This document shows, piece after piece, positions 9,104 through 18,073 of a DNA stretch of 64,000 bases. The notes beneath the pieces were generated by a model that searched no databases, had not been told where the DNA came from, and was given only the letters and a program-made list of their open reading frames with translations. Both the position numbers and the translations under genes were made by a program. The stretch's first letter is position 1, and every line of letters begins with the position of its first letter. Source of the stretch: Burkholderia cepacia. GTDB lineage: Bacteria; Pseudomonadota; Gammaproteobacteria; Burkholderiales; Burkholderiaceae. The stretch covers positions 1,860,001-1,924,000 of the forward strand of contig NZ_CP013444.1 of assembly GCF_001718835.1 (NCBI RefSeq), given 5' to 3'.

Positions 9104-9605
9104 TGATTCTCCGTCCTCAAAGAATGATTTCTTTTCTGGTGTGGTTTTATGAGTGACACATGTGCGAGTACATGCCGACGCGATTCTGACGGATTACCAA
9201 TCATTTCCCAACATGTGCAGTCGGTCATCGTATGATCGACGCAACGCACGGGTTCACCAAACAGTTAGGAATCGCCGGCAACGGCACGACTGGCACCGGT
9301 TTCAGGCGTTTCCCGGTGAAAACCCTAGCTTTACATTTTTACGTGCGCGCCGCGCACGTCTCACGTCGTCAGACGCCTGCGTGCCCGGCTCGTCTGACGA
9401 ATCGGCCGACGCAGGCTTTCATTGCGTTTCGCATGGCCGCGCAGGATGGCTGACGAATGTGGCAAACGTATTTCGACAACCGAAACGTTGCACTGCGGTG
9501 TTGCGTGAGTCGGAATGCTGCGGATGGCGAAGCGCTGGCGCCCGGCATTGCACCGGGGCGAATGGAAACGCCGGCGTGACCTCGCGCCGGCGCCTTCCCC
9601 ATTGA
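9104..9605. other. Intergenic region upstream of the porin
   Basis: About 500 bases. It holds the porin promoter and leader on the minus strand and, at its far end, a candidate terminator for the squalene synthase. A plus-strand open frame at 9153-9605 has no ribosome site and no recognisable protein character, so no gene is called. Confidence 0.5.
9569..9592 (-). terminator. Candidate terminator of the squalene synthase gene
   Basis: An 8-bp perfect inverted repeat CGCCGGCG with an 8-base loop, followed on the minus strand by TTTCCATT. It starts 14 bases past the squalene synthase stop. The T-run is short, so termination may be partial. Confidence 0.5.
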
Positions 9606-10670
9606 TCAGGAACGGGCCGCCGTCCTGATCGACGCGTCGACCGCGTCGATGAGGCGCGTCACCCGCGCGCGAATCGCCGTGTTCGAGCCGACCAGCGCGA
9701 GCGACGACGCCATGATCCGGTAGACGCGCTTTCTCGGCACCTTGGCCGGCTTCGCCGGATCGAGCCACGCGTCATGGCCGGCCAGCAGCTCGAGCGTTTC
9801 GAGGCCGATCATGATCGGCCACAGGCATGCCAGCCGCAGCCGCACGAAGCGGCGCGGGATCGCAACGGCATACAGGCACGCGTCGCGGTACTGATCCAGC
9901 GTCACGCGCAGCAGGTCGACCAGCACGCCGCGCGCGCGCGCCGACGCGTCCGGCGCAAGCAGGTCCGGCACGCGGAGCCCATGCGCATCCAGCACCTCTT
10001 GCGGCAGGTAGCAGCGGCCGATGCGCAGGTCTTTCGCGCAGTCGCGCAGGATGTTGGTCATCTGCAGCGCCTTGCCGAAGCGGATGCCCTTCCCGACCAT
10101 GTCCGGCAGGTTCCAGCCGCGCGCGGCCGGCGTGTGCATGCCCGTCATGTCGGTCCAGAACTCGCCCACGCAGCCGGCGACGAGGTAGGTGTAGCGGTCG
10201 AGCAGCTCGCGCGTCCGCAGCGACGCGACCCGCCCCGACTGCTCGTCGGGGAACGTGCGCAGGTCGAATACCATCCCCGCCGTCAGCGTCGCGACGACCT
10301 TGCGGATCGACGCGCGATCGGCGTCCGGCTGCGCGCGCAGCAGCGCGAGCATCGGCACCATCGAGCCGAGCAGCACGTGCTCGTGCGAATCGGTCTGCAT
10401 CCGCGTCACGTCCTCGAGCGCACGCGACAGCGCGACGCCGTCGCCGAGCTGCTCGATGTTCTCCCGCAGCTGCGTCAGCAGCGCCGCCCGGCGATCGGGC
10501 GCGACGAGCGCCGTATCGGCGATCGTGTCGGCCGCGCGCGCGAGCAGGTACGCGAGGCCGACCGGGTCGCGCATGCCGTCGGGCAGCACGCGCAGCGTCA
10601 GGTAGAAGGAGCGGGAAACGTTCTTCAGCAGGTCGCCGAGCAGGTAGGCGGAATCGGTTCGAGTCGTCAT
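9606..10670 (-). CDS. Squalene synthase (farnesyl-diphosphate farnesyltransferase)
   Basis: 354 residues from the ATG at 10670. It shows trans-isoprenyl head-to-head synthase motifs: SFYLTLRVLP near the start, the first Asp-rich motif in ARAADTIAD near residue 35, the YTYLVAGCVGEFW region and the second Asp-rich motif in LQMTNILRDCAKD. The layout fits eukaryote-type squalene synthase (one enzyme, two farnesyl-PP to squalene with NADPH) better than the HpnC/HpnD pair. Squalene feeds hopanoid synthesis, known in Burkholderia for membrane strength and polymyxin resistance. No squalene-hopene cyclase or hpn gene is adjacent, so it acts with enzymes encoded elsewhere. Dehydrosqualene or phytoene synthase activity is the alternative. 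Confidence 0.85.
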   Translation of the reverse strand: MTTRTDSAYLLGDLLKNVSRSFYLTLRVLPDGMRDPVGLAYLLARAADTIADTALVAPDRRAALLTQLRENIEQLGDGVALSRALEDVTRMQTDSHEHVLLGSMVPMLALLRAQPDADRASIRKVVATLTAGMVFDLRTFPDEQSGRVASLRTRELLDRYTYLVAGCVGEFWTDMTGMHTPAARGWNLPDMVGKGIRFGKALQMTNILRDCAKDLRIGRCYLPQEVLDAHGLRVPDLLAPDASARARGVLVDLLRVTLDQYRDACLYAVAIPRRFVRLRLACLWPIMIGLETLELLAGHDAWLDPAKPAKVPRKRVYRIMASSLALVGSNTAIRARVTRLIDAVDASIRTAARS

Positions 10671-10994
10671 GGGTCCGGGAAATTCGGCCGGAGCGCGGGC
10701 CGGACGCGCACGGCGGCCGGCGCCCGCCCCCGTCCGCGAGTCGCCGCATCGCCCGGCGCGGCCGGCGGTCCGCCCGGCACGGCGATGCAAAATTCCCGCA
10801 AGTTTAGTGCATCCGGCGCAAGACCTGCCCACCGGCCAGCCGGCGCGGCACGAATCGGCCAGAAAGCGACGAGTAATATAGATGTAATGATCCGATGAGA
10901 CGATCGCGTCCCGTTCGGCATCGTGTGCACGCCCGCGCACATCGCGCGCGGGGCGCCCCGACATCCGTCATTTCCGTTTCGAAGGTTCACCGAC
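10671..10994. other. Divergent promoter region, squalene synthase / GDPD
   Basis: 324 bases between divergent genes. Mostly GC-rich without gene character; an AT-richer patch at about 10870-10892 (gagtaatatagatgtaatga) is the best candidate core promoter for the phosphodiesterase gene. No clear operator seen. Confidence 0.4.
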
Positions 10995-12137
10995 ATGCTC
11001 TTCAAGCGCTCGTTCGCCCTCCGCTGCGTCCCCGTTGCCTGCGCCGCCACGTTCGTGCTCGCCGGCTGCGGCGGCGACGAAATCACCCGGGACCCCACCC
11101 AGCCGATTGCCGCGAAGGTCCAGGTGGTCGGCCATCGCGGCGCGAGCGCGCTGCGCCCCGAACACACGCTCGCGTCGTACCGCAAGGCGATCGAGGACGG
11201 CGCGGACGTGATCGAGCCCGATCTCGTGTCGACCCGCGACGGCGTGCTCGTCGCGCGGCACGAGAACGAAATCTCGGGCACGACGAACGTGTCGACGCTG
11301 CCGCAATTCGCGAGCCGCAAGGCGACCAAGACGATCGACGGCGCGCAGCTGACGGGCTGGTTCACCGAGGATTTCACGCTCGCCGAGCTGAAGACGCTGC
11401 GCGCCCGCGAGCGCATTCCGCAGGTCCGCCCCGCGAACACCGCGTACAACGACCAGTTCGAGATTCCGACGTTCGACGAAATCGTCGCGCTCGCGAAGCA
11501 GATGTCCGCACAGACCGGCCGCACGATCCACCTGTATCCGGAAACCAAGCACCCGACCTACTTCCAGTCGATCGGCCTGCCGCTCGAGGACCGCCTCGTC
11601 GATGCACTGCTGAAGGATTCGTACACGGCCCGCACCGCGACCGTCTACATCCAGTCGTTCGAGGTCGCGAACCTGAAGGCGATCCGCAACCGGATCAAGT
11701 CGAGCCAGCCGAACTGGAAGCTCGTGCAGCTGATGGACGAAGCCGGCCAGCGCCCGTACGACTTCGTGAAGGCGAACGACAAGCGCACCTACGGCGACCT
11801 GTCGACGCGCGACGGCATGCGCGAGGTCGCGACCTATGCGAACGGCGTCGGCCCGTACAAGACGTCGATCATCGCGGTCGCCGCGGACGGCACGCTGCAG
11901 CAGCCGACGCCGTACGTGCGCTACGCGCACGAGGCCGGCCTCGTCGTGCATCCGTATACGTTCCGCCCGGAGAACAACTTCCTGCCCGCGTCGCTGAAGG
12001 ACGGCGGCACGCCGGCCACGCGCAACACGGCAGGCTCGGTGCGCGAGATCCAGGCGTACCTGCGCGCGGGCATCGACGGCTTCTTCACCGACGATCCGGC
12101 CGTCGGCCGCACGGCCGTCGATACGTTCCAGCGTTGA
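10995..12137 (+). CDS. glpQ: Glycerophosphodiester phosphodiesterase, GlpQ-like lipoprotein
   Basis: 380 residues from the ATG at 10995 (GAAGG ten bases upstream; upstream in-frame starts lack a signal peptide). A lipoprotein signal ends VLAGC near residue 22. The GDPD TIM barrel starts with GHRGASALRPEHTLASY, including the catalytic His, followed by the metal-binding VIEPDLVSTRDGVLVARHE. Later blocks HLYPETKHPTYF and YIQSFEVANLK match GlpQ. Reaction: glycerophosphodiesters to sn-glycerol 3-phosphate and an alcohol, in the periplasm, supplying phosphate and glycerol. No glp transport genes adjoin it. Monocistronic; convergent with the rhodanese gene after only 18 bases. Periplasmic GlpQ is usually soluble, so the lipid anchor is slightly unusual. 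Confidence 0.9.
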   Translation: MLFKRSFALRCVPVACAATFVLAGCGGDEITRDPTQPIAAKVQVVGHRGASALRPEHTLASYRKAIEDGADVIEPDLVSTRDGVLVARHENEISGTTNVSTLPQFASRKATKTIDGAQLTGWFTEDFTLAELKTLRARERIPQVRPANTAYNDQFEIPTFDEIVALAKQMSAQTGRTIHLYPETKHPTYFQSIGLPLEDRLVDALLKDSYTARTATVYIQSFEVANLKAIRNRIKSSQPNWKLVQLMDEAGQRPYDFVKANDKRTYGDLSTRDGMREVATYANGVGPYKTSIIAVAADGTLQQPTPYVRYAHEAGLVVHPYTFRPENNFLPASLKDGGTPATRNTAGSVREIQAYLRAGIDGFFTDDPAVGRTAVDTFQR

Positions 12138-12155
12138 ACGCCGCGCCACCGTGCG

Positions 12156-13781
12156 TCAGATCACGTTGAAGTGGTGCGTGCCGTCCCGCTTCAACTGGTC
12201 GACCAGCCCGTATTCCCAGTCGAGATACGCCTGCATCGCGGCCGCCGCGTTGTCGGTGCCTTCGTACGGGCGCCGGTAGCGGTCGACGCGCGGCGAGGCG
12301 AGATGCGTCTCGCCGCTTTCGAGCGGCAGCCCGGCGTCGATCCACGCCGCGGTGCCGCCGGCCAGCACCACGATCTGCGCCGACGCGGGCAGCAGCGCAC
12401 GCGCGTCGTCCGCCGCAAAACGCGCGAGCAGGCTCGACCCGCACGTGAACACATAACGCTTCGCGGCCGGAATCGCCGCGAGCGCGTCGCGCAGCTGCGC
12501 ACGCACGGCGAACCACGCGCCCGGGATATGGCGCTTCACGTAGTTCGCGCTGGCCGTCACGTCGACGATCGCCAGCTCGCCGGGCGCCGCCTCCTTCAGC
12601 CAGCCCGCGAGCGTCGCGGGCGATACCTCCGCCACGGCCGGCGTCGCCGGCACGTCGCGCGGCGGCTGGCCGCGCTCGCCGAAAGCGGCCGCGCCGGCCG
12701 GCTCGACGACACGCACGTCCCAGCCCATCTGCGCGAGCCACGACGCGGTCATGTCGGCGCGCACGCCGTCGTCGTCGGCGAGCACGATCCGCGCGCCGCG
12801 CACGGCCGCATGATGGTCGGTCTCCTGCACGAGCTGGCCGCCCGGCGTGCTCAGGAAACCCGGCAGGTGGCCGGCTTCGTATTCCTCCGGCGTGCGCACG
12901 TCGAAGCGGTACAGCGTGCGGCCCGGTTCGTCGAGCGCGGCGACGTCGGCGAGCGCGATGCGCGGCACGCCCGCGCGTTCGGCCACCGCGCGCGCGGCGC
13001 GGCGCGCTTCGTCGCGCTGCGTCGCGTCGATGTCGTCCGGAAAGCGCCGCGCGGCACCCCGCTCGAGCGTCTGGCCCGCGAGCGTCCAGCCGATCGTGCC
13101 GTTGCGCAGCGCCGCGACCGGATTCGGCAGCCCCGCGTTGACGAGCGACTGCGTGCCGATGATGCTGCGCGTGCGGCCCGCGCAGTTGACGACGACCTGC
13201 GTCGCCGGGTTCGGCGCGAGCGCGCGCACGCGCAGCACGAGTTCCGCGCCGGGCACGCTCGTCGAGGTCGGGATGTTCATCGTCTGGTATTCGTCGAAAC
13301 GGCGCGCGTCGACGATCACGACATCGGCCTGCGCGTCGATCAGCGCCTGCACCTCCTGCGCGGACAGCGACGGCGTATGCCGCTCGGCCTCGACCCATTC
13401 GCCGAACGACTTGCTCGGCACGTTCACGTCGATGAACAGTTCGCCGCCCGCCGCGAGCCAGCCCGCGAGGCCGCCGTCGAGCAGCCGCACGTCGGTGTAG
13501 CCGAGTTGCGCGAGCTTCGCGGCCGCGCGCGGCGCGAGATCCTCGCCGCCCGCTTCGCCGAATACGACGATCGGCGTGTCGCGGCGCGGAATCCGCGTCC
13601 ACGCGTCGAGTTCGAGTTTCGACAGCGGAAAGTTGGCGGCCCACAGCGGATGGCCCTGCGCGTACGGATCTTCCTCGCGTACGTCGATCAGTGCGATCTC
13701 GTCGCGGGCAAGCAGGCGCGCGCGCACATCCTGGTACGACGCGGCGGCGAAGCATTGGGGGGAATCAGCGGGTTGCGTCAC
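12156..13781 (-). CDS. Four-domain rhodanese-like sulfurtransferase
   Basis: 541 residues from a GTG at 13781; an in-frame ATG at 13844 would overlap the upstream stop and add 21 residues. Four rhodanese folds follow one another at about 12-115, 140-245, 275-365 and 388-490. Domain 2 has an active-site Cys200 in the loop CAGRTRS and domain 4 has Cys447 in TCGSS. The equivalent loops of domains 1 and 3 read FGEAGG and ADDDG, so these two look non-catalytic. Rhodaneses move sulfane sulfur between persulfides and acceptors such as cyanide, thiols or sulfite. It lies directly downstream of cysteine dioxygenase in one operon, suggesting coupled cysteine-sulfur oxidation or transfer in the cytoplasm. 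No signal peptide seen. Confidence 0.9.
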   Translation of the reverse strand: MTQPADSPQCFAAASYQDVRARLLARDEIALIDVREEDPYAQGHPLWAANFPLSKLELDAWTRIPRRDTPIVVFGEAGGEDLAPRAAAKLAQLGYTDVRLLDGGLAGWLAAGGELFIDVNVPSKSFGEWVEAERHTPSLSAQEVQALIDAQADVVIVDARRFDEYQTMNIPTSTSVPGAELVLRVRALAPNPATQVVVNCAGRTRSIIGTQSLVNAGLPNPVAALRNGTIGWTLAGQTLERGAARRFPDDIDATQRDEARRAARAVAERAGVPRIALADVAALDEPGRTLYRFDVRTPEEYEAGHLPGFLSTPGGQLVQETDHHAAVRGARIVLADDDGVRADMTASWLAQMGWDVRVVEPAGAAAFGERGQPPRDVPATPAVAEVSPATLAGWLKEAAPGELAIVDVTASANYVKRHIPGAWFAVRAQLRDALAAIPAAKRYVFTCGSSLLARFAADDARALLPASAQIVVLAGGTAAWIDAGLPLESGETHLASPRVDRYRRPYEGTDNAAAAMQAYLDWEYGLVDQLKRDGTHHFNVI

Positions 13782-13836
13782 GATGTCGGATGAAGTCGGT
13801 GAAAGAAGTGAATGGAATCCTCGGCCACGCGGCGCG

Positions 13837-14403
13837 TCACGCATTCGAATAGCCCGACACGAAGGGTTTCACGGTGCCGTCGTCCAGGTACACCGCACGC
13901 TCGACCTTGCCGATGTTCGCGCCGTACACGTGGATGCTGATCGATACCTGATCGGCGAACGCGTTGGTCACGCGATGGACGTCGCCGATGCGCGGCGACA
14001 CGGCCTCGATCTCGCCCGGCGCGAGCCGGACCGCGTCGCCTGCCGGCGCCGGCCGCCCCTGCGCGTCGAACCGGTACGGCTGCGAGAATTCGCCGCCGCG
14101 CAGCATCCCGATCAGCCCCCACACCGTGTGGTTGTGGATCGGCGTCGTCTGGCCGGGCCCCCACACGAAGCTGACGACCGAGAACCGCTCGTCCGGGTCG
14201 AGATGCAGCAGGTACTGCCGGTAGCGCGCGGGGTCGGGCTGCGCGAACGCGTCGGGCAACCAGTCGTCGTGTTCGACGAGGGCGGCGAGCAGCGCACCGC
14301 CCTCGTCGAGGATGCGCGCTTCGTCCGCGCCGGACGCGAGCAGCGCGCCCAGTCCGTCGACGAACGGACGCAGCGGCGTCTGATGCAACGAAAGCGTACT
14401 CAT
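13837..14403 (-). CDS. Cysteine dioxygenase-family (thiol dioxygenase) protein
   Basis: 188 residues from the ATG at 14403. Cupin fold with Fe ligands visible as HNH in TTPIHNHTVWGL and a third His in IGDVHRVTN. A Gly (RGGEF) sits where mammalian enzymes have the cross-linking Cys, as in bacterial enzymes. Reaction: L-cysteine plus O2 to cysteine sulfinate; 3-mercaptopropionate dioxygenase is a possible alternative. First gene of an operon with the four-domain rhodanese, and divergent from a LysR-family gene 62 bases away that probably controls it. The two genes suggest oxidative disposal or use of thiol sulfur, in line with the sulfonate genes that follow. Confidence 0.9.
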   Translation of the reverse strand: MSTLSLHQTPLRPFVDGLGALLASGADEARILDEGGALLAALVEHDDWLPDAFAQPDPARYRQYLLHLDPDERFSVVSFVWGPGQTTPIHNHTVWGLIGMLRGGEFSQPYRFDAQGRPAPAGDAVRLAPGEIEAVSPRIGDVHRVTNAFADQVSISIHVYGANIGKVERAVYLDDGTVKPFVSGYSNA

Positions 14404-14465
14404 CGGCTGGCTCCTCGAATATGATGGATCGTCATGATGCACCCGAAAGACCATGCAGAACAAAC

Positions 14466-15383
14466 ATGAAAATTAGCGATATCGACGCTTTTGCAGCGGT
14501 CGTCCGCTGCCAGACCCTGAGCCAGGCCGCGGCCGAGCTCGGGATGACGCAGCCCGCGATCACGCGGCGCGTCCAGAATCTCGAGGAAGCGCTCGGCGTG
14601 ACCCTGCTCGATCGCAACACGAAGCCGCCGCGCCCGACCGACATCGGCCGGCAGGTCTTCGAGCAGTGTCGCGCGATCCTGCGCGAAGTCGATGCGCTGC
14701 GCGAGCTGACGGCCGGCGAGCAGCCGCCCGCCGGCGAGTTCCGGATCGGGCTCACGCAGGGCCTCGGCGAACTGATGCTGCCCGCGCTGATCGCCGAACT
14801 CGCCGCGCAGTGGCCCGCGCTCGCGACGCAGGTCACGACCGCGTGGGGCGGCATGCTCGTCGAGCGCGTCGCCCGCCGCGAACTCGATGCGGCGCTCGTG
14901 TTCCTCGCGCGCGAGATGGTGCTGCCGGCACAGGTCGACGGCGAACGGCTGCTGGCCACGCGGCTCGTCGCGGTCGGCCGCAAGGGCGACTGGCCGCGCC
15001 GCAGCTACCGGCTCGCCGATTGCCACGCACATGGCTGGGTGCTCAATCCCGACGGCTGCGGCTTTCGCGCGGGCCTGCGGCGCGCGCTCGACGCGCAGGG
15101 CCTGCCGATGCCGGTCACGCTCGACACCTACGGCCGCGACCTGCAACTGCAGAGCGTCGCGAACGGCTTCGGCATCGGGCTGATGCCGCTGCCGCTCGTC
15201 GAAGGCAGCCCGCTGCGCGACGCGCTCGACATCGTGCCGCTCGCCGATTTCAAGCCGCACATCGATCTGTGGTTGCTGCGCCGGCACGATGCGGCCCGCT
15301 TCGGCGCGCCGCTCGCAGCGGTGGCCGAACAGGCGCTCGCCGCGTTCAGCCTGCCCGCGCACGCGAACGACAAGGCTGCGTAA
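14466..15383 (+). CDS. LysR-family regulator, CysB/Cbl-like
   Basis: 305 residues from the ATG at 14466. N-terminal winged helix (residues 1-60): DAFAAVVRCQTLSQAAAELGMTQPAITRRVQNLEEALG, followed by a short linker and two-lobed effector-binding domain from about 90. It is divergent from the cysteine dioxygenase gene with a 62-base gap, the usual LysR arrangement. By position it should regulate the thiol dioxygenase-rhodanese operon and possibly the SfnB/sulfonate genes next to it. The gap contains a short ATGA-N7-TCAT dyad near 14420-14436, too weak to call an operator. The ligand, probably a sulfur metabolite, is inferred only. Confidence 0.88.
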   Translation: MKISDIDAFAAVVRCQTLSQAAAELGMTQPAITRRVQNLEEALGVTLLDRNTKPPRPTDIGRQVFEQCRAILREVDALRELTAGEQPPAGEFRIGLTQGLGELMLPALIAELAAQWPALATQVTTAWGGMLVERVARRELDAALVFLAREMVLPAQVDGERLLATRLVAVGRKGDWPRRSYRLADCHAHGWVLNPDGCGFRAGLRRALDAQGLPMPVTLDTYGRDLQLQSVANGFGIGLMPLPLVEGSPLRDALDIVPLADFKPHIDLWLLRRHDAARFGAPLAAVAEQALAAFSLPAHANDKAA

Positions 15384-15432
15384 GCTCACGCCCGGCCCGG
15401 CCATCTCGCCGGCAACGGCTGCCATGCGCGGC

Positions 15433-16776
15433 TTACGCGCCGCCGCGCCGCCGCGCACGCGCTTCCCGTTGCGCACCGCCTTCCGCCTCCCGCGCCGCGT
15501 CGAGCACCGCACGCCCCGCCGCCACCGCGATCGCGTCGTCCTGCGGCGTATGCACGCGACTGCACAGCACGTCGCGATAGTGGCGTTCGAGCGGATTGGC
15601 GCGGCTCAGCCCGTGATTGCCCGACAGCTTCAGCGCCTGCTCGACCGCACGGATCGCGTGCTCGGTCACGGTGCGCTTGACCAGTCCGCTCGTCGTCAGT
15701 GAGAGCGGCGCGCCGGCGTCGGCGCGCGCGATCGCGTCGTCGAGCAGCACGCGATTCGCGTGCAGCCAGCCCTCGATTTCGCCGACCGCTTCCTGCACGC
15801 GCGGCAGCGTCGCGAGCGGTGCGCCCAACCCGCTCGGCGCACGCGTCGTCACGAACCCGACCAGCCAGTCGCGCGACGCGCGCGCCACCGCGTCATACAG
15901 GCTGCCGAGCAGCGCGACCATCCACGCCTGCTGGTCGGCCTGCGCGTCGAGGTCCACGTGGCTCGCCGCCGACACGGCCCATGCGTCCGGTGCGCGTACG
16001 TCGACCGCGTAATCGGCCGGCAGCCGGACGTCGTCGAACACGACCTCGTGGCTGCCCGACGCACGCAGGCCGAGGTGATTCCAGCTTTCGATCACGCGGA
16101 TGCGATCGCCGTCCGCATCGCGGTCGCGCGGCACCAGGAACACGCCGACCCGCGGCGCCGGTTCGTCGGTGCGCGCCCACACGGCCAGCCAGCGCAGCGC
16201 CGGAATCCCGGTGCTGTACAGCTTGTGGCCGGACAGCCGCCAGCCGTCGCCGTCGCGCCGTGCAACCGTTTCCGGCAGGCCGCCGCGCGACGGCGAACCG
16301 AGCGCGGGCTCGACCCGCAGCGCGTTGATCAGCGCACCGTGCGCGACCGCGCTGTCGAACACCGCGCGCCGCACCTGCGCGGGCCAGCGGTTGTCGGCCC
16401 GGCCGAGCGCGCGATGTTGCAGATAGGTCATCGTCAGCACCAGCGCGGTGGCCGGATCGGCCCGCGCGACGGCGGCGACGATCCGGCTCGCCTGTGCGAG
16501 CGTCGCACCGGCACCGCCATGCTCGCGCGGCACGACCTGCCCGATCAGCCCCGCGCGATGCAGCCGCGCGAAGTTCTCGTGCGGAAAACGGCCGTCGGCG
16601 TCGTTACGCGCCGCATCGGCGGCAAGTTCCGGCGCGAGGCGCTCGAGCAGCGCGGCAATGCGCGCGTCGGCGTAGCCGTCGGCGGCGGGCAGGTGCCGCA
16701 ACGACAACGGCTGCAGCTGCGGCTGTAACGGTGGCGGGGAAACGGCAAGGCGGGCAGGCATCGAAACGGATTCCAT
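15433..16776 (-). CDS. SfnB-family sulfur-acquisition flavin oxidoreductase (acyl-CoA dehydrogenase fold)
   Basis: 447 residues; an ATG five codons further in (16761) is also possible. The acyl-CoA dehydrogenase fold is clear: N-terminal helical domain, middle beta domain (GHKLYSTGIPALRWLAVWA; SGSHEVVFDDVRLP) and C-terminal helical domain (LKLSGNHGLSRANPLERHYRDV). This domain set with a His-rich C-terminal block fits SfnB and DszC-like FMNH2-dependent monooxygenases rather than beta-oxidation enzymes. SfnB-type genes are induced by sulfate limitation in pseudomonads and help use organosulfur compounds. It is divergent from the SsuD-like operon and shares its 189-base promoter region. An FMN reductase (SsuE) is not present in the window. 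Confidence 0.82.
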   Translation of the reverse strand: MESVSMPARLAVSPPPLQPQLQPLSLRHLPAADGYADARIAALLERLAPELAADAARNDADGRFPHENFARLHRAGLIGQVVPREHGGAGATLAQASRIVAAVARADPATALVLTMTYLQHRALGRADNRWPAQVRRAVFDSAVAHGALINALRVEPALGSPSRGGLPETVARRDGDGWRLSGHKLYSTGIPALRWLAVWARTDEPAPRVGVFLVPRDRDADGDRIRVIESWNHLGLRASGSHEVVFDDVRLPADYAVDVRAPDAWAVSAASHVDLDAQADQQAWMVALLGSLYDAVARASRDWLVGFVTTRAPSGLGAPLATLPRVQEAVGEIEGWLHANRVLLDDAIARADAGAPLSLTTSGLVKRTVTEHAIRAVEQALKLSGNHGLSRANPLERHYRDVLCSRVHTPQDDAIAVAAGRAVLDAAREAEGGAQREARARRRGGA

Positions 16777-16864
16777 CGAAAAGGAAAAGGCGCAAGCGGA
16801 GCGCGAACGCCAAGCGTAGGCGCGCCGCCCGATCGATCAAACCATGCAAATCTGATATTCAAAT

Positions 16865-16887
16865 CGGGATTGATTATTTCCATCCCG
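16865..16887. promoter_or_regulatory. Inverted repeat in the sfnB/ssuD-like divergent promoter
   Basis: CGGGAT and ATCCCG arms (6 bp, perfect) are separated by 11 bases in an AT-rich patch between the divergent genes at 16776 and 16966. Arm spacing is compatible with a LysR- or activator-type site. Function inferred from position. Confidence 0.4.
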
Positions 16888-16965
16888 CATGATCGCGACG
16901 TTAATCTGCGCTCCAGTCCGGCCCGTTGCCGGAGCCCTGTACCGGAAGACCCAGCGGAGACCCAG

Positions 16966-18051
16966 ATGAGCGTCGAATTCATCGGCATGATCCAGAGCCA
17001 GAAGCAGTCGGAAATCCACCCGCCGTCCGGCCCGGCGGTCGATCCCGGCTACGTGCGCGACTTTGCCCGCGCCCACGAGACGGCCGGCTTCGACCGGATC
17101 CTCGTGCCGCATCACTCGACCGGCCCGTCGGCGACGCTGACGATCGCGTTCGCGGCGGCCGCGACCGAGCGCATCCACTTCATGCTCGCGCATCGCCCGG
17201 GCTTCACCGCGCCGACGCTCGCCGCGCGGCAGATCGCGACGCTCGACCAGTTCTGCCGCGGCCGGCTCGCCGTGCACTTCATCTCCGGCGGCTCGGACAG
17301 CGAGCAGCAGCGCGACGGCGATTTCCTCGACCATGACGCGCGTTATGCGCGCACCGACGAGTACCTCGGCATCCTGCGGCGGATCTGGACCGAGGCGCAG
17401 CCGTTCGATCACGACGGCGCGCATTACCGCTTCCGCCAGGGCTATTCCGACGTGCGGCCCCACCAGAAGCCGCATGTGCCGATCTATTTCGGCGGCGCAT
17501 CGGAAGCCGCGCTCGCCGTGGCCGGCAAGCACGCGGACGTCTATGCGCTGTGGGGCGAATCGCTCGACCAGGTGCGCGACCTGACGACCCGCGTGCGCGC
17601 CGAAGCCGCGAAGCACGGCCGGCAGGTGCGTTTCTCCGTGTCGTTCCGCCCGATCCTCGCCGCGACCGAGGACGAAGCGTGGGCGCGTGCGCACCGCATC
17701 CTCGACGAAACACGCCGGCTGCGCGAAGCGGCCGGCCTCGGCGCCGGCGGCCCGCAGCAAAGCGAAGGCGCGCGCCGCCTGCTGGCCGCGGCCGAACGCG
17801 GTTCGCGCGTCGACAAGCGGCTGTGGACCGAGATCGCGAAGCTCACCGGCGCGCGTTCGAATTCGACGGCGCTGGTCGGCACGCCCGAACAGGTCGCCGA
17901 TGCGCTGCTCGACTACTACGACCTCGGCGTCACGACGTTCCTGATCCGCGGCTTCGATCCGCTGGAAGATGCGATCGACTACGGCCGCGAACTGATTCCG
18001 CGCGTGCGCGGCGCCGTCGCCGCACGCGACGCGGCGCGCCGCGCGGCCTGA
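16966..18051 (+). CDS. SsuD-like FMNH2-dependent alkanesulfonate monooxygenase (luciferase-like)
   Basis: 361 residues from the ATG at 16966. Bacterial-luciferase TIM-barrel signature: MSVEFIGMIQSQKQSEIHP, LVPHHSTGPSATLTIAFAAAAT, FMLAHRPGFTAPTLAARQIATLDQF and FISGGSDSEQQRDGDFLDHDARYARTDEYL. These blocks match SsuD/SfnG-type two-component monooxygenases; SsuD is about 380 residues. Known reaction: R-CH2-SO3(-) plus FMNH2 and O2 gives an aldehyde and sulfite. First gene of a run of seven plus-strand genes including an aldolase and an SsuABC-like importer. The reductase that would supply FMNH2 is not in the window. The exact substrate is open: alkanesulfonate, sulfone or sulfonated sugar fragment. 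Confidence 0.85.
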   Translation: MSVEFIGMIQSQKQSEIHPPSGPAVDPGYVRDFARAHETAGFDRILVPHHSTGPSATLTIAFAAAATERIHFMLAHRPGFTAPTLAARQIATLDQFCRGRLAVHFISGGSDSEQQRDGDFLDHDARYARTDEYLGILRRIWTEAQPFDHDGAHYRFRQGYSDVRPHQKPHVPIYFGGASEAALAVAGKHADVYALWGESLDQVRDLTTRVRAEAAKHGRQVRFSVSFRPILAATEDEAWARAHRILDETRRLREAAGLGAGGPQQSEGARRLLAAAERGSRVDKRLWTEIAKLTGARSNSTALVGTPEQVADALLDYYDLGVTTFLIRGFDPLEDAIDYGRELIPRVRGAVAARDAARRAA

Positions 18052-18073
18052 CGCAACCCGGGAGACCCTGACG

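Noticed and set aside
9153..9605. 150-codon open frame upstream of the porin
   Set aside because: No ribosome site, biased composition and no protein family; more likely leader DNA.
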